This document shows positions 51,487 through 60,235 of a stretch of DNA of 64,000 nucleotides, in pieces. Position 1 is the first letter of the stretch. Each line of letters begins with the position of its first letter. The DNA comes from Kitasatospora sp. NBC_00458. GTDB lineage: Bacteria > Actinomycetota > Actinomycetes > Streptomycetales > Streptomycetaceae. The notes beneath the pieces are model-generated. The model saw only the letters and a list, made by a program, of their open reading frames with translations, was not told where the DNA came from and ran no database searches. A program made the position numbers and the translations under genes. The DNA is taken from positions 7,039,001 through 7,103,000 of the forward strand of contig NZ_CP107904.1 of NCBI RefSeq assembly GCF_036013975.1, read 5' to 3'.

Positions 51487-52224
51487 ATGCCCGCCCTCCT
51501 GCCCCACGTCCCCCGGCTGCCGGGGCCGTTCGTGCCCGCCGAACCGTCGGTGACCACGCCGCTCGGCGTGCTCGTCCTGCGCGCGGAGCTCGGCGGCAGG
51601 CCCGTCCCGTCGAGGCCGACGCGGCTCCACCGGCTGCCGGCCGGCGGGCTGCTGTACCGGTGGGAGCGGGCGGACGCCGATCTGGAACTGCTGCTCTGCC
51701 CGCTCCGGACACCGGCCTCCGAGGTCTCCCTCGCGGTCGACAACGGCTGGGGCGCCGTCTGGGGCCTCGACGCCCGCACGGCGCTCGACCGGGTCCGCCT
51801 CACCGCGTCCTTCCAGGCGGTGCCGGCCGACGTCTACAGCGGCTACGCCGGCGGCCAGTCGCTCGCCGCCGTCGAGCTCTCCGACCCCGGCACCGTCCTC
51901 CACCTCGGGGGCTCCGACGAGGAGGAGATCTGCGCCCGTGCGCGGTCCGGCTCCGGAGTCCCGCGCGCCTGGGCGGCCCGGCTGGACGAGGTGTACGCCC
52001 GAGGGCGCCGTCCCGCCTGGGGCGTCGAGTACCTCGACGAACACCAGGGCCTGCGCTGGACCCTCCCGCCCCTCGCCGCCGGGGACCACGTCCGCCTCCA
52101 CGCCGCCGTCGGCTGGCGCACCCCGCGGCCGGACGACCCCGAGGACGACGAGAGCACCTGGTGGGCGGTGCTCACCGACCCTGAGCGCATCCTGGCCGCC
52201 GCCGAGGGGGACACGGCGGCCTGA
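51487..52224 (+). CDS. hypothetical protein
   Basis: 245 aa: PLGVLVLRAELGGRPVPSRP, GLLYRWERADADLELLLCPL, DNGWGAVWGLDARTALDRVR, AWGVEYLDEHQGLRWTLPPL, TWWAVLTDPERILAAA. Looks beta-rich and soluble; no signal or TM. Start at ATG just after a short spacer. Family not recognised. Confidence 0.7.
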   Translation: MPALLPHVPRLPGPFVPAEPSVTTPLGVLVLRAELGGRPVPSRPTRLHRLPAGGLLYRWERADADLELLLCPLRTPASEVSLAVDNGWGAVWGLDARTALDRVRLTASFQAVPADVYSGYAGGQSLAAVELSDPGTVLHLGGSDEEEICARARSGSGVPRAWAARLDEVYARGRRPAWGVEYLDEHQGLRWTLPPLAAGDHVRLHAAVGWRTPRPDDPEDDESTWWAVLTDPERILAAAEGDTAA

Positions 52225-52658
52225 GCGGCTGCGGGAGGTGACCGCGGGAGGTGACCGAGGGAGAGGGCGCGGGAGGGGCGCGACCTCGGTCTGGGCGGCG
52301 CGTCCCCGCCGGAAGGCGGCGCACAGCGCGCGGCCGCACGCCGGACGGATCCTGCCAAGCTGCGCCCGCCCGCCGTCCGTGCGCGTCACCGCAGGCCGGC
52401 CGCGCCGTCGGTGCCCCGCTCCCGGGGCCCGCGCCCGTGCCGCGCCGCCCGCCGCCCCGCGCCCGGGGCGACGGCCCAGGCCGGACGGCGGGCGCACGCC
52501 ACCGGGACACCGGCGCACACCTCCGGCGCACCTGGCCGGTTCCGGACCACCCGGTGGTCCGTGTACCGAACACCGCCGGTCCGCTGTCGGTCGCCGCTGC
52601 TACACCCGAGGGGCGAGCCGGGGCGCACAGGGTGCCGACGGCCCGATCGGGAGGCAAC
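52225..52658. other. intergenic region with a dyad before the nuclease module
   Basis: 434 bp without a clear gene. Near its right end is a 19-bp dyad cggaccacc-c-ggtggtccg (52543-52561), a possible operator for the small membrane protein/nuclease pair. Confidence 0.45.
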
Positions 52659-52874
52659 GTGGCGGGCAACGACGACCGGCGACTCGTCCGGGTGCGGGAG
52701 CACTACCGGCGCCGCCCCACCCCGGGCGGCGGCGGGAAGAGGACCAGCGGGTGGCTGATCGCGGGTGCGTTGGCGGTCTTCTACCTCTACGGCCACTTCG
52801 TCGGCTTCTCCGAGGGCGACGCCGCCGCGCCGCCGCCGGCGGCTCCCACCCCGTCCGTCGTCGGGACGCCGTGA
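52659..52874 (+). CDS. small single-pass membrane protein, partner of Mrr-like nuclease
   Basis: 71 aa. Basic N-terminus (RRLVRVREHYRRRPTPGGGG), one TM helix (SGWLIAGALAVFYLYGHFVG), then a short Pro-rich tail. GTG follows gggagg at only 4 nt. Its stop overlaps the next start by 1-3 nt (TGATG), indicating co-translation with the nuclease. No family recognised. Confidence 0.6.
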   Translation: MAGNDDRRLVRVREHYRRRPTPGGGGKRTSGWLIAGALAVFYLYGHFVGFSEGDAAAPPPAAPTPSVVGTP

Positions 52875-53503
52875 TGGCGGCCCGGTTCCGACGGCCGCGC
52901 GGACCGGTCGAGCAACTGGCGGCGGCGCTCGTCGGCGTCGCCGTCGCGGTGGCCGTGCTCGCCACGGCGCAGGCGCTGCTGCGGTCCTGGATCTTCCTGG
53001 CCGTCGTCGCGGTGCTCGCGCTGGCGGCCGCGGCCTGCGGTCCGATGCTGGACCGCACCCGCACCGAACGGCTGGCCGGCCTGCGGCTGAGCCTCGCCGA
53101 GGTCGACGCGATGGGCGACCAGGCCTTCGAGTTCGCGCTGCGCGACCTGCTGGTCCGGGACGGCTGGGCGGCCGACAAGGTCGGCCGGCAGGGGGACCGC
53201 GCGGCCGACGTCATAGGCCTGCACCCGAAGCACGGCCGGATCGTCCTCCAGGCCAAGCACACCGCCGTCGGCGCCAAGGTCGGCGTCCACGTCATGTACG
53301 AGGTGAAGGGCACGGCCGGTCCGGTGCACGGCGCGGACGTCGCGGTGGTCGTCACCAACGGCGGCCTCACCCGCGACGCGATGGCCTGGGGGGACGAGTA
53401 CGGGATCCACTGGGTCGACCGCGCCCGCCTGGAGAGCTGGGCCGCCCGCGGCCTGCCCCTGCACCACCTGCTGGCCCTGCCCCGCCGGAGGCTCGGGCGG
53501 TAG
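52874..53503 (+). CDS. membrane-anchored Mrr-type restriction endonuclease
   Basis: 209 aa. Two TM helices (LAAALVGVAVAVAVLATAQA, WIFLAVVAVLALAAAACGPM) and then an Mrr_cat (PD-(D/E)XK) domain: MGDQAFEFALRDLLVRDGWA, GDRAADVIGLH, IVLQAKHT (the QAK motif), VAVVVTNGGLTRDAMAWGDE. Asp of ADVIG and Glu/Gln-x-Lys of LQAKH form the nuclease site. Mrr proteins cut modified DNA; membrane-anchored versions occur in defence-type contexts. Coupled to the upstream small membrane protein. Confidence 0.87.
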   Translation: MAARFRRPRGPVEQLAAALVGVAVAVAVLATAQALLRSWIFLAVVAVLALAAAACGPMLDRTRTERLAGLRLSLAEVDAMGDQAFEFALRDLLVRDGWAADKVGRQGDRAADVIGLHPKHGRIVLQAKHTAVGAKVGVHVMYEVKGTAGPVHGADVAVVVTNGGLTRDAMAWGDEYGIHWVDRARLESWAARGLPLHHLLALPRRRLGR

Positions 53504-53697
53504 GGCGGCCGGGGGCGCGGTGGGCCCCGCGGGCCCCGCCGCGGGTCCGTACCGGGCCGCCCGGGAGGCGGGGCGGGGGCCGCTCTGGAATCCTGGCCGT
53601 GCGGTGCCACCCTGCCACGGGGCTGCGACGTCACCTCGTCGCGTCGCCGCGGCGTCACGTCGTCGTGGCACCCGACCGCATCCCGCGAGGAGTCGGC

Positions 53698-54141
53698 ATG
53701 TCCGGAATGTTCGATGCGAGCGTCGAGGTCGACCGCCCGGTGGAGCAGGTCTTCGCCTACCTGGCGGACGGCCGCAACGACCCGGACTTCAGCCCCCGGG
53801 TCCAGTCGATCGAGAAGACCCCGGACGGCCCCACCACCGTCGGAACCGTCTTCCGCAGCACGGTGAAGGACGCCGGGATGAAGACCTCCCGGGAGTTCCG
53901 CATCACCGCGCTGGACGCCCCGCGCACCATCCGCTGGAGCGAGCAGAGCAAGAACCTGATCACCGCCGAGGGCGGCTACGACCTCGAACCGCTCCCGGGC
54001 GGCGGCACCCGGGTCCGGATCTTCAACGTCCTGGAGGGGCACGGGATCGGCAAGCTCCTGGTCTCCCCGGCCCTCCGCGCGGCCCGCAAGGACGCCCCCG
54101 CCTTCGGCAGCCGCATCAAGGCCGCCGTCGAGAGGTCGTGA
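53698..54141 (+). CDS. SRPBCC family protein
   Basis: 147 aa, cytoplasmic START/SRPBCC fold: MSGMFDASVEVDRPVEQVFA, YLADGRNDPDFSPRVQSIEK, EFRITALDAPRTIRWSEQS, YDLEPLPGGGTRVRIFNVLE. gaggag 6 nt before the ATG. Binds a hydrophobic ligand or acts as a cyclase-like enzyme; no partner identified. Confidence 0.9.
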   Translation: MSGMFDASVEVDRPVEQVFAYLADGRNDPDFSPRVQSIEKTPDGPTTVGTVFRSTVKDAGMKTSREFRITALDAPRTIRWSEQSKNLITAEGGYDLEPLPGGGTRVRIFNVLEGHGIGKLLVSPALRAARKDAPAFGSRIKAAVERS

Positions 54142-54240
54142 CGCCGCCCGGCTGACCGCCGTCCCGTCCGCCGCCCGGCGGACGGCTCCCGGGGCTGTGG
54201 GCCCGTCCCGCCCCGGTACCCGTGCGCCCCGCCCGCCGGG

Positions 54241-55716
54241 TCAGGACGCCGCGTAGAGGGGCGGCGGCGTCGAGGGCAGGCCCGCGCGGTGGGCGAGGGC
54301 GGCGGCCTCGCCCCGGGAGGCGACCCCCAGCTTGGCCAGGATGTTGGCCACGTGGAACTTCACCGTCGACTCGCTGATGTGCAGCGCCTGCGCGATCTCC
54401 CGGTTGCGGCGGCCCTGGGCGAGCTGGTCGAGCACCTCCAACTCCCGCGGCTGGAGGCCCTCCAGGGGATCCACCGAGGCGGCCGGCGCCACCGCCACGT
54501 GGAGCGGCAGGTCGACGGTGACCGTGGTGCCCCAGCCGGGGACGGCGTCGACCGTCAGCCGGCCCGCCAGGGCGGCGATCCGGTCGGCGGTGCGGTGGAC
54601 GGCGAGCGCGTCCGGAGTGAGCAGCCCCGGACCGTCGTCCCGGACGACGGCGCGCAGCGTGCCGTCCACGAACTGCCAGCTCACGTGGAGACGCCCCAGC
54701 CCGTCCTGCTCCAGCATGGCCAGCACGGTGGACCGGACGGCCGCCCGCGCGGTGTGCGCGGTGTCGGCGGGGACGGACCGGTCGCCGGCCGTCGGCGCCA
54801 GCAGGTCCAGGCGGACCGGGGTGTGCCGCAGCAGCGGCCGCAGCACGTCGGCGAGACGGGCGAACGCGGTGGCCGCGGGCTCCTCGCTCAGCTCGCGGTC
54901 GAGGTCGGCGGCGCCGCGCAGGTCCAGCAGGGCGGTGACGGCCAGTTCGGTGGCGCTGCGCCGGGCGGTGGTGTCGTCCAGGGCGGCGGAGCGCAGCGGC
55001 GCGAGGATCGCCGAGAGCGCGGAGGCGTGCGCGCCGCTCAGCTCGGCGATCGCGCGGGCCCGCGCGCCGGCCGAGGCGCGGGAGGCGGCGGCGTGCGCCG
55101 GGGCCGCGTCGATGGCCCGGTGGTGCGAGTGGGTGGTCACCAGCTCCCACAGCTGCTGGAGCAGGCCGAGCGTCGGTTCGGGCAGCGGAGCGGGTGACCC
55201 GGTCGTGGCCCGCACCAGCACCAGCAGCGCACCGTTGCTGCCGGCCGGTGCCGAGGCCACCGCGACCGCCGGCCGGGAGCGCCCGGCGAGGACCGCCTCG
55301 CCCTGCCACGGCCGGCCGGGCGGCACCGACTCGGCGAGCCGGGCGAGTTCGGGGCTGGTGATCCGGGCGGCGAGCTCCTCGGGGCCGAAGGCGCTCGTCG
55401 GGGAGTAGGTGCAGACGCCGCTGAGCTGGGCGAGTGCGACGTGGGGGACGAGGTCGGCGAGCACCTCCGAGAGCCTCGTCATGATCGCCGGGCGGGGGGT
55501 GCGCAGCACCTCCACGACGCGGGCCAGCGCGGCCTCGGGGCGGTCCCAGGGGGACGGGGCCGGTTCGCCGCCGCGGGTCCGGTCGGCGCCGCGGGGCCGG
55601 TCCGGGGTGCGGGTCCGGTCCGGCGTGCGGGGCTGTTCGGCCGCCCGGGCCTGTTCCGCCCGCCGGGACGGCGCCGTCGCGCGGGCCCGGTCCGTGGCGC
55701 GTGCCTGTTCCACCAT
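54241..55716 (-). CDS. LuxR-family regulator with GAF-like and ATPase-like domains
   Basis: 491 aa. N-terminal ~60 residues disordered (RTPDRTRTPDRPRG repeats). GAF-like domain about 70-200, coiled/helical region, degenerate HATPase (LRAVVRDDGPGLLTPDALAV, VDAVPGWGTTVTVDLPL) and a C-terminal LuxR helix-turn-helix (LEGLQPRELEVLDQLAQGRR, NREIAQALHISESTVKFHVA, NILAKLGVASRGEA). Resembles orphan 'kinase-plus-regulator' fused proteins. Divergent from the oxidoreductase at 55981, which it may control. Confidence 0.85.
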   Translation of the reverse strand: MVEQARATDRARATAPSRRAEQARAAEQPRTPDRTRTPDRPRGADRTRGGEPAPSPWDRPEAALARVVEVLRTPRPAIMTRLSEVLADLVPHVALAQLSGVCTYSPTSAFGPEELAARITSPELARLAESVPPGRPWQGEAVLAGRSRPAVAVASAPAGSNGALLVLVRATTGSPAPLPEPTLGLLQQLWELVTTHSHHRAIDAAPAHAAASRASAGARARAIAELSGAHASALSAILAPLRSAALDDTTARRSATELAVTALLDLRGAADLDRELSEEPAATAFARLADVLRPLLRHTPVRLDLLAPTAGDRSVPADTAHTARAAVRSTVLAMLEQDGLGRLHVSWQFVDGTLRAVVRDDGPGLLTPDALAVHRTADRIAALAGRLTVDAVPGWGTTVTVDLPLHVAVAPAASVDPLEGLQPRELEVLDQLAQGRRNREIAQALHISESTVKFHVANILAKLGVASRGEAAALAHRAGLPSTPPPLYAAS

Positions 55717-55980
55717 GCCGTCCAGCGTAGTGCGGGCCCGTCCGGCGCAGCCCGGCCGAACGGCCAGGCGGAACCGGCCGAACGGCGGGCCGGGGATCAC
55801 CGCCGCGGCGACCAGGCTTGAACCGTCGCCCCGGCGCCGTTCCGGCCACCGGGTCCGCGACACCTTCCAGCCGCCCGGGCCGTTCCGGGCCGTCCGGGCC
55901 ACCCCTGACGGCCCGTACCGGCTGTTCAGGCGGCCCGGCCGCCCCCGGCGGACACAGAGCGAGAGAACGGTGGGATCCCC

Positions 55981-56937
55981 ATGACCGACGCCACCCCCGG
56001 CACCCTTCCGACCAAGGCCATCGGCTTCGCGGAGTACGGCGGCCTCGACGTGCTCGGCCCGATCGAGATCGAGCTGCCCGCACCCGGCGCCGGCCAGGTG
56101 CGGGTGGCGGTCCGCGCCGTGGGCGTCAACCCGCTGGACCACAAGGTGCGTTCGGGCTCGATCACCGAGTTCTTCCCGGTCGACTTCCCGGCCGTCACCG
56201 GCTACGAGGTGTCGGGCGTCGTGGAGGCGGTCGGCGAGGGTGTCACCGCCTGGCAGGTCGGGGACGAGGTGTTCGGCTCGGTCCACGGCGGCGGCTACGC
56301 CGAGCACGTGCTGGCGGCGGCCGACAAGCTGGCCCGCAAGCCCGCCGCACTCGGCTGGGAGGAGGCCGCGGCGATCCCGGTGGCCGCCGAGACCGCGTGG
56401 CGCTCGCTCGACCTGCTGGGCCTCGAAGCCGGCCAGACCCTGCTGGTGCACGGCGCGGCGGGCGGGGTCGGCACGGTGGTGCTGCAGTTCGCCCGGCAGC
56501 GCGGGATCCGGGTGGTCGGCACCGCGAGCGAGGCCAACCACGCGTACCTGCGCGAGCTGGGCGCCGTCCCGGTCGTCTACGGGGACGGGCTGGCCGAGCG
56601 GGTCCGGGCCGCCGCCCCCGAGGGTGTGGACCGGGTCCTGGACGTGGCCGGGCTCGGCGACGTCCTGCCGCTCTCCATCGAGCTGGCGGGGGGAGCGGAG
56701 AACGTCCTGACCATCGCCGACATCCCCGGGTCCGCCGAGCACGGCGTGCGGTTCACCGGTGGCACCGAGCCCGCCGACTACCAGGGCCCGGCCCTGGCGG
56801 GGGCGCTCGCCCTGCACGAGGAGGGCGGGCTGAACCTGCCGCTGCACCGGGTCTACCCGCTGGCGGAGGCGGTCGAGGCCCAGCGCGAGAGCGAGCGCGG
56901 CCACGTGCGGGGCAAGATCGTGCTCACCGTCGGCTGA
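55981..56937 (+). CDS. zinc-free quinone oxidoreductase (MDR superfamily)
   Basis: 318 aa. AIGFAEYGGLDVLGPIEIEL, VGVNPLDHKVRSGSITEFF, GYEVSGVVEAVGEGVTAWQV, and the NADPH-binding LLVHGAAGGVGTVVLQFARQ. It lacks the zinc ligands of alcohol dehydrogenases, as in NADPH:quinone oxidoreductases. Divergent from the LuxR regulator. Confidence 0.94.
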   Translation: MTDATPGTLPTKAIGFAEYGGLDVLGPIEIELPAPGAGQVRVAVRAVGVNPLDHKVRSGSITEFFPVDFPAVTGYEVSGVVEAVGEGVTAWQVGDEVFGSVHGGGYAEHVLAAADKLARKPAALGWEEAAAIPVAAETAWRSLDLLGLEAGQTLLVHGAAGGVGTVVLQFARQRGIRVVGTASEANHAYLRELGAVPVVYGDGLAERVRAAAPEGVDRVLDVAGLGDVLPLSIELAGGAENVLTIADIPGSAEHGVRFTGGTEPADYQGPALAGALALHEEGGLNLPLHRVYPLAEAVEAQRESERGHVRGKIVLTVG

Positions 56938-57280
56938 CCCGGTGACGTGCTGACCCGGTGACGTGCTGATCCGCTGACGCGCCGTCCTGCCGCCCTGCGG
57001 CCCCGCCGATGCGCCGAGGCGCAGTACGGGTGGCGGCACGGTCGGTCGGCAGGCCGGGGGCCCGGTCGTCCGGCGGCGCTGTGCGGCGGGGCCGAGGGGC
57101 TTTCGGCGGGGCCCGAGCGGGGCGGGTGGCGCGGCGTCGTGGGGGCGACCCGTCCGGACGCCGGGCCCGGGCATCCGCCCCCCGCCCGTCGGCGCGGGCG
57201 CTCCCACGGGGTGAACGCGTCGGGCGTTGCGTCGACGGGTGGCCGGGCCGAGGGGCCCGCCGCCGCTACAGTCCCGTCCC
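56938..57280. other. intergenic region with short tandem repeat
   Basis: 343 bp without a gene. Right after the oxidoreductase stop it has two tandem 16-bp copies of ctgacccggtgacgtg and a third degenerate one (to about 56980). At the right end tacagt lies 8 nt before the SDR ATG, a likely leaderless -10. Confidence 0.5.
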
Positions 57281-58054
57281 ATGACGGAGACGGGTGGTCC
57301 CGGCGGCCGGCTGGCCGGGAAGTCGTGCGTGGTGACGGGCGCGGCGAACGGCATCGGCCGCGCCGTCGCCGAGCGCTTCGCCCGGGAGGGCGCGTCGGTC
57401 GTGGCGACCGACCTCGACGGTGACGGCCTGCGGCGGCTGGCCGAACGGCTGCCGCAGGCCGTCAGCACGGTCGTCGGCGACGTCTCCCGGGACGAGGACG
57501 CCCGCCGGATGATCCGCGCCGCCGTCGAACGGCACGGCCGGATCGACGTCCTGGTGGCCAACGCCGGGGTGATCCCGCTGATGGAGATCACCGAGGCGGG
57601 AGCCGAGGACTGGGACCGGGTGATGGCCGTCGACGGCCGGGGCATGTTCCTCACCTGCAAGTACGCGGTCGAGGCGATGGCCGCGGCGGCCGGCGGCGCC
57701 ATCGTCTGCGTCTCCTCCATCTCCGGCGAGGCGGGGCAGCGGGGCCAGGCCGTCTACGGCCCCGCCAAGTTCGTCGCCTCCGGTCTCACCAAGCACCTCG
57801 CGGTGGAGTGGGCCGACCGGGGCATCCGGGTCAACGCGGTCGCCCCCGGCACGATCGCCACCGAACGGGTCGCCCGCCTTCGGCACGAACCCGGCGGCCC
57901 GGAGTACCTCGCCGCCATCGAGCGGCTCCATCCCATGCGCCGCCTCGGCGTGCCGGAGGAGGTGGCGGCCGCCGTCCTGTTCCTGGCCTCCGACGAGGCC
58001 TCGTTCGTCACCGGCGTGGTGCTCCCGGTGGACGGCGGCTACCTCGCCCAGTGA
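57281..58054 (+). CDS. short-chain dehydrogenase/reductase (SDR)
   Basis: 257 aa, classical SDR: KSCVVTGAANGIGRAVAERF (TGxxxGIG), DVLVANAGVIP (NAG), catalytic Ser in VCVSSISGEAG, YGPAK (YxxxK), NAVAPGTIATERV and VLPVDGGYLAQ. NAD(P)H oxidoreductase of alcohol/ketone substrates. Three bases separate it from the stop of the convergent reductase gene at 58058. Confidence 0.96.
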   Translation: MTETGGPGGRLAGKSCVVTGAANGIGRAVAERFAREGASVVATDLDGDGLRRLAERLPQAVSTVVGDVSRDEDARRMIRAAVERHGRIDVLVANAGVIPLMEITEAGAEDWDRVMAVDGRGMFLTCKYAVEAMAAAAGGAIVCVSSISGEAGQRGQAVYGPAKFVASGLTKHLAVEWADRGIRVNAVAPGTIATERVARLRHEPGGPEYLAAIERLHPMRRLGVPEEVAAAVLFLASDEASFVTGVVLPVDGGYLAQ

Positions 58055-58057
58055 CCG

Positions 58058-59029
58058 TCAGCCCGTGGCGGTGTCCGCGGGGACGGTTGCCGGTACGGGG
58101 GCCGCCGCCGCTCCCGCGATGGTCTCCACCAGGACGGAGACCCCGGCCGGACCGTGCCCCGCCGCGACCGCGCGTCCGGTGAGGGCCAGGGCGGCGTCCA
58201 GGACGCCGGTGTCCAGGCCCCGGGCGCGGGCGGTGCGGGCGACGTGCGCCAGGCCCGAGGCGCCGGAGGCCACCGTGCTCCGGTCGCCCGGGTGCCGGCC
58301 CTCGTCCGCCGACCTCGCCCACTCGTCCAGCAGAGCCGGCAGCATCCTCGGCAGACCCTGTGCGTACGGGGCGAGTTCGGCGGCGCGGACGCCCTCGGCC
58401 CGGGCCAGTGCGAAGGCGTGCAGACAGCCGTGCACGGTGGTCCAGAACAGGTCGAGCAGGGCGGTGTCGTAGACGGCCGCCCGGCCGGGATCGGCGCCGA
58501 GGTGGTTCACCGTCCCGGCGAGCGCGTCCAGGACGGGGCGGTGGGCGCGGAACACCTGCTCCTCGCCGCTGCACACGATCACCGCGGCCGGGCCGCCGAT
58601 GGTCGAAACGGGGCTGAGGACCGCGGCGTTGAGAAGCCGCACGCCGTTCGCGCCGGCCCAGTCGGCGGTGGCGCGGGCCTGCTCAGGGCCGACCGATGTG
58701 GCGTTGACCAGGGTCCGGCCGCGCAGTGCGGGTCCGGCCGCGCCGAGCACGGCCCGTACGGCGGCGTCGTCGCGGACGCAGAGCAGGGTGAGCGGGGCGG
58801 CGGCGACGGCCCCGGCGGCGCTCGCGGCCGGCACCGCGCCCCGTGCGGCGAGGTCGTCGGCCCGCCCGGGGGTGCGGTTCCACACCGTCACCGGGTGGCC
58901 GGCCGCCAGCAGGGCGGCGGCCAGCGCCCGGCCCATCGGGCCCAGGCCGAGCACGGTAACAGGGGTGGGGGAAGGGCGGGTCGGGAGGTCGGATGGATTG
59001 CTGGTCGAGTACGACCGGTTCGCTGTCAC
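58058..59029 (-). CDS. imine-reductase-like NAD(P)-dependent oxidoreductase
   Basis: 323 aa. Rossmann VTVLGLGPMGRALAAALLAA with VWNRTPGRADDL (NRTPxR: NADP preference), LLNAAVLSPVSTIGGPAAVI, and the C-terminal helical dimerisation domain with ASGLAHVARTARARGLD. It belongs to the 6-phosphogluconate/3-hydroxyisobutyrate dehydrogenase-like group close to imine reductases. GTG 59029 lies directly at the predicted transcription start of a MerR-type promoter, so it should be leaderless and MerR-induced. Confidence 0.88.
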   Translation of the reverse strand: MTANRSYSTSNPSDLPTRPSPTPVTVLGLGPMGRALAAALLAAGHPVTVWNRTPGRADDLAARGAVPAASAAGAVAAAPLTLLCVRDDAAVRAVLGAAGPALRGRTLVNATSVGPEQARATADWAGANGVRLLNAAVLSPVSTIGGPAAVIVCSGEEQVFRAHRPVLDALAGTVNHLGADPGRAAVYDTALLDLFWTTVHGCLHAFALARAEGVRAAELAPYAQGLPRMLPALLDEWARSADEGRHPGDRSTVASGASGLAHVARTARARGLDTGVLDAALALTGRAVAAGHGPAGVSVLVETIAGAAAAPVPATVPADTATG

Positions 59030-59036
59030 GGCCGTT

Positions 59037-59068
59037 ACGCTAGGCCTTCACGTCGACGTGAAGGTCAA
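59037..59068 (-). promoter_or_regulatory. MerR-type promoter with 20-bp spacer
   Basis: Minus strand TTGACC (59068-59063) and TAGCGT (59042-59037) with 20 bp between them, longer than the normal 17, as in promoters that MerR proteins activate by DNA untwisting. The -10 ends 7 nt before the GTG at 59029. Confidence 0.8.
59045..59064. promoter_or_regulatory. MerR operator
   Basis: Perfect 20-bp palindrome ccttcacgtc / gacgtgaagg lying inside the -35/-10 spacer of the reductase promoter. Position and symmetry are as expected for the adjacent MerR regulator. Confidence 0.85.
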
Positions 59069-59105
59069 GCGCCGGAGCCGGCGCGGGGACTGGAGGTGGC
59101 AGCCG

Positions 59106-59525
59106 GTGCGGATCGGAGAACTGGCCCGGCTGACCGGGGTGAGCACCCGGGCGCTGCGCTACTACGAGGAGCAGGGGCTGCTCACCCCCGAACGCCGTCC
59201 CAGCGGCTACCGCGAGTACGGCGAGCGGGACGTCCGCACCGTCCACGGCATCCGCACGCTGCTCGCGGCGGGCCTCAACTCCGCGGTGATCGGCGAGATC
59301 CTGCACGGCCTGCCGGCCCCGGGCGAACGGCGGCCCGGGCCGACCTGCCCCGAACTGGCCGCCGGGCTGGCCCGGGAGCGCGCCCGCATCACCGGCATGA
59401 TCGGCGAACTGGAGTCCGCCCGCGGCCTGTTGGACGAGATAGCGGCGGCAGCGGCCCCGGTCGAACTGATCGTCACCCCGCGTCCGGAGCCGTTCTCAGC
59501 TCGGCAGGCTCCCCGGAGAAGCTGA
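59106..59525 (+). CDS. MerR-family regulator
   Basis: 139 aa. RIGELARLTGVSTRALRYYE, EQGLLTPERRPSGYREY (winged helix-turn-helix), then a dimerisation helix and a tail with one Cys (PGPTCPELAAGLARERARIT). GTG follows ggagg. Divergent from the imine-reductase-like gene it should activate. Its last 53 nt overlap the end of livF on the other strand. Confidence 0.94.
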   Translation: MRIGELARLTGVSTRALRYYEEQGLLTPERRPSGYREYGERDVRTVHGIRTLLAAGLNSAVIGEILHGLPAPGERRPGPTCPELAAGLARERARITGMIGELESARGLLDEIAAAAAPVELIVTPRPEPFSARQAPRRS

Positions 59526-60147
59526 CCTCTCCCCGGTGCAGCACGTGCACGACGACGCCCGGCCGGTCGAGCGTGCGCGGGAGTTCCTGCGCCGTCACCA
59601 GCACGGTCCGGCCCTCGCGGGTGGCGGTGGCCAGCAGGTGCGCGTGCAGCCGGGCGGTCATCGCGGGAGCCAGACCGCGGTCCGGTTCGTCGAGCAGGAG
59701 GAGCCGGGGCGATGTGCTCAGGGCCCTTGCCACGGCGACGAGTTGCTGCTGGCCGCCGGAGAGTTCTCCGGCCCGGCGGGGGAGCAGTGCGGACAGTTCG
59801 GGGAACAGGGCCGTCGCCTCGCCGCCCGGCGCCCCGCCGCCGAGCGCCAGGTGTTCGGCGACGGTGAGCGAGCCGAACACCGCCCGCTCCGCCGGTACCA
59901 GCGCCAGCCCGAGCCGGGCCCGCCGGTGGACGCCGAGCCCGGTGACGTCCCGCCCCCGCCAGACGACCCGCCCGGCGGACAGCGGTACGACCCCGGCGAG
60001 CGCGTGCAGCACGCTCGTCCGCCCGGAGCCGTTGCGCCCGAGCAGCACGGTGACCCGGCCGGGGGGAAACGCCAGGTCCACGCCGTGAAGGGCTTCCAGC
60101 GGTCCGTACTGCACACGGGCCGAGAGGAGGGAGGCTTCGGCGGGCAT
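59473..60147 (-). CDS. livF: branched-chain amino acid-type ABC transporter ATPase LivF
   Basis: 224 aa. Walker A VLLGRNGSGRTSVLHALAG (RTS instead of KST: the key Walker-A Lys is Arg), signature ELSGGQQQLVAVARALSTSP, Walker B LLLLDEPDRGLAP and VLVTAQELP in place of the usual His switch. The Lys to Arg change and missing His switch suggest weak or no ATP hydrolysis at this site. Last gene of the operon, 88 bp after livG. Confidence 0.88.
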   Translation of the reverse strand: MPAEASLLSARVQYGPLEALHGVDLAFPPGRVTVLLGRNGSGRTSVLHALAGVVPLSAGRVVWRGRDVTGLGVHRRARLGLALVPAERAVFGSLTVAEHLALGGGAPGGEATALFPELSALLPRRAGELSGGQQQLVAVARALSTSPRLLLLDEPDRGLAPAMTARLHAHLLATATREGRTVLVTAQELPRTLDRPGVVVHVLHRGEVSFSGEPAELRTAPDAG

Positions 60148-60235
60148 GGAGTGCTCCGGGGGGGCGACGGGGGGGGCGACGGGGAGGGGGCGACGGGGAG
60201 GGAGGGGGCGCCGGGGAGGGGCGGGTGGTCGGCCG

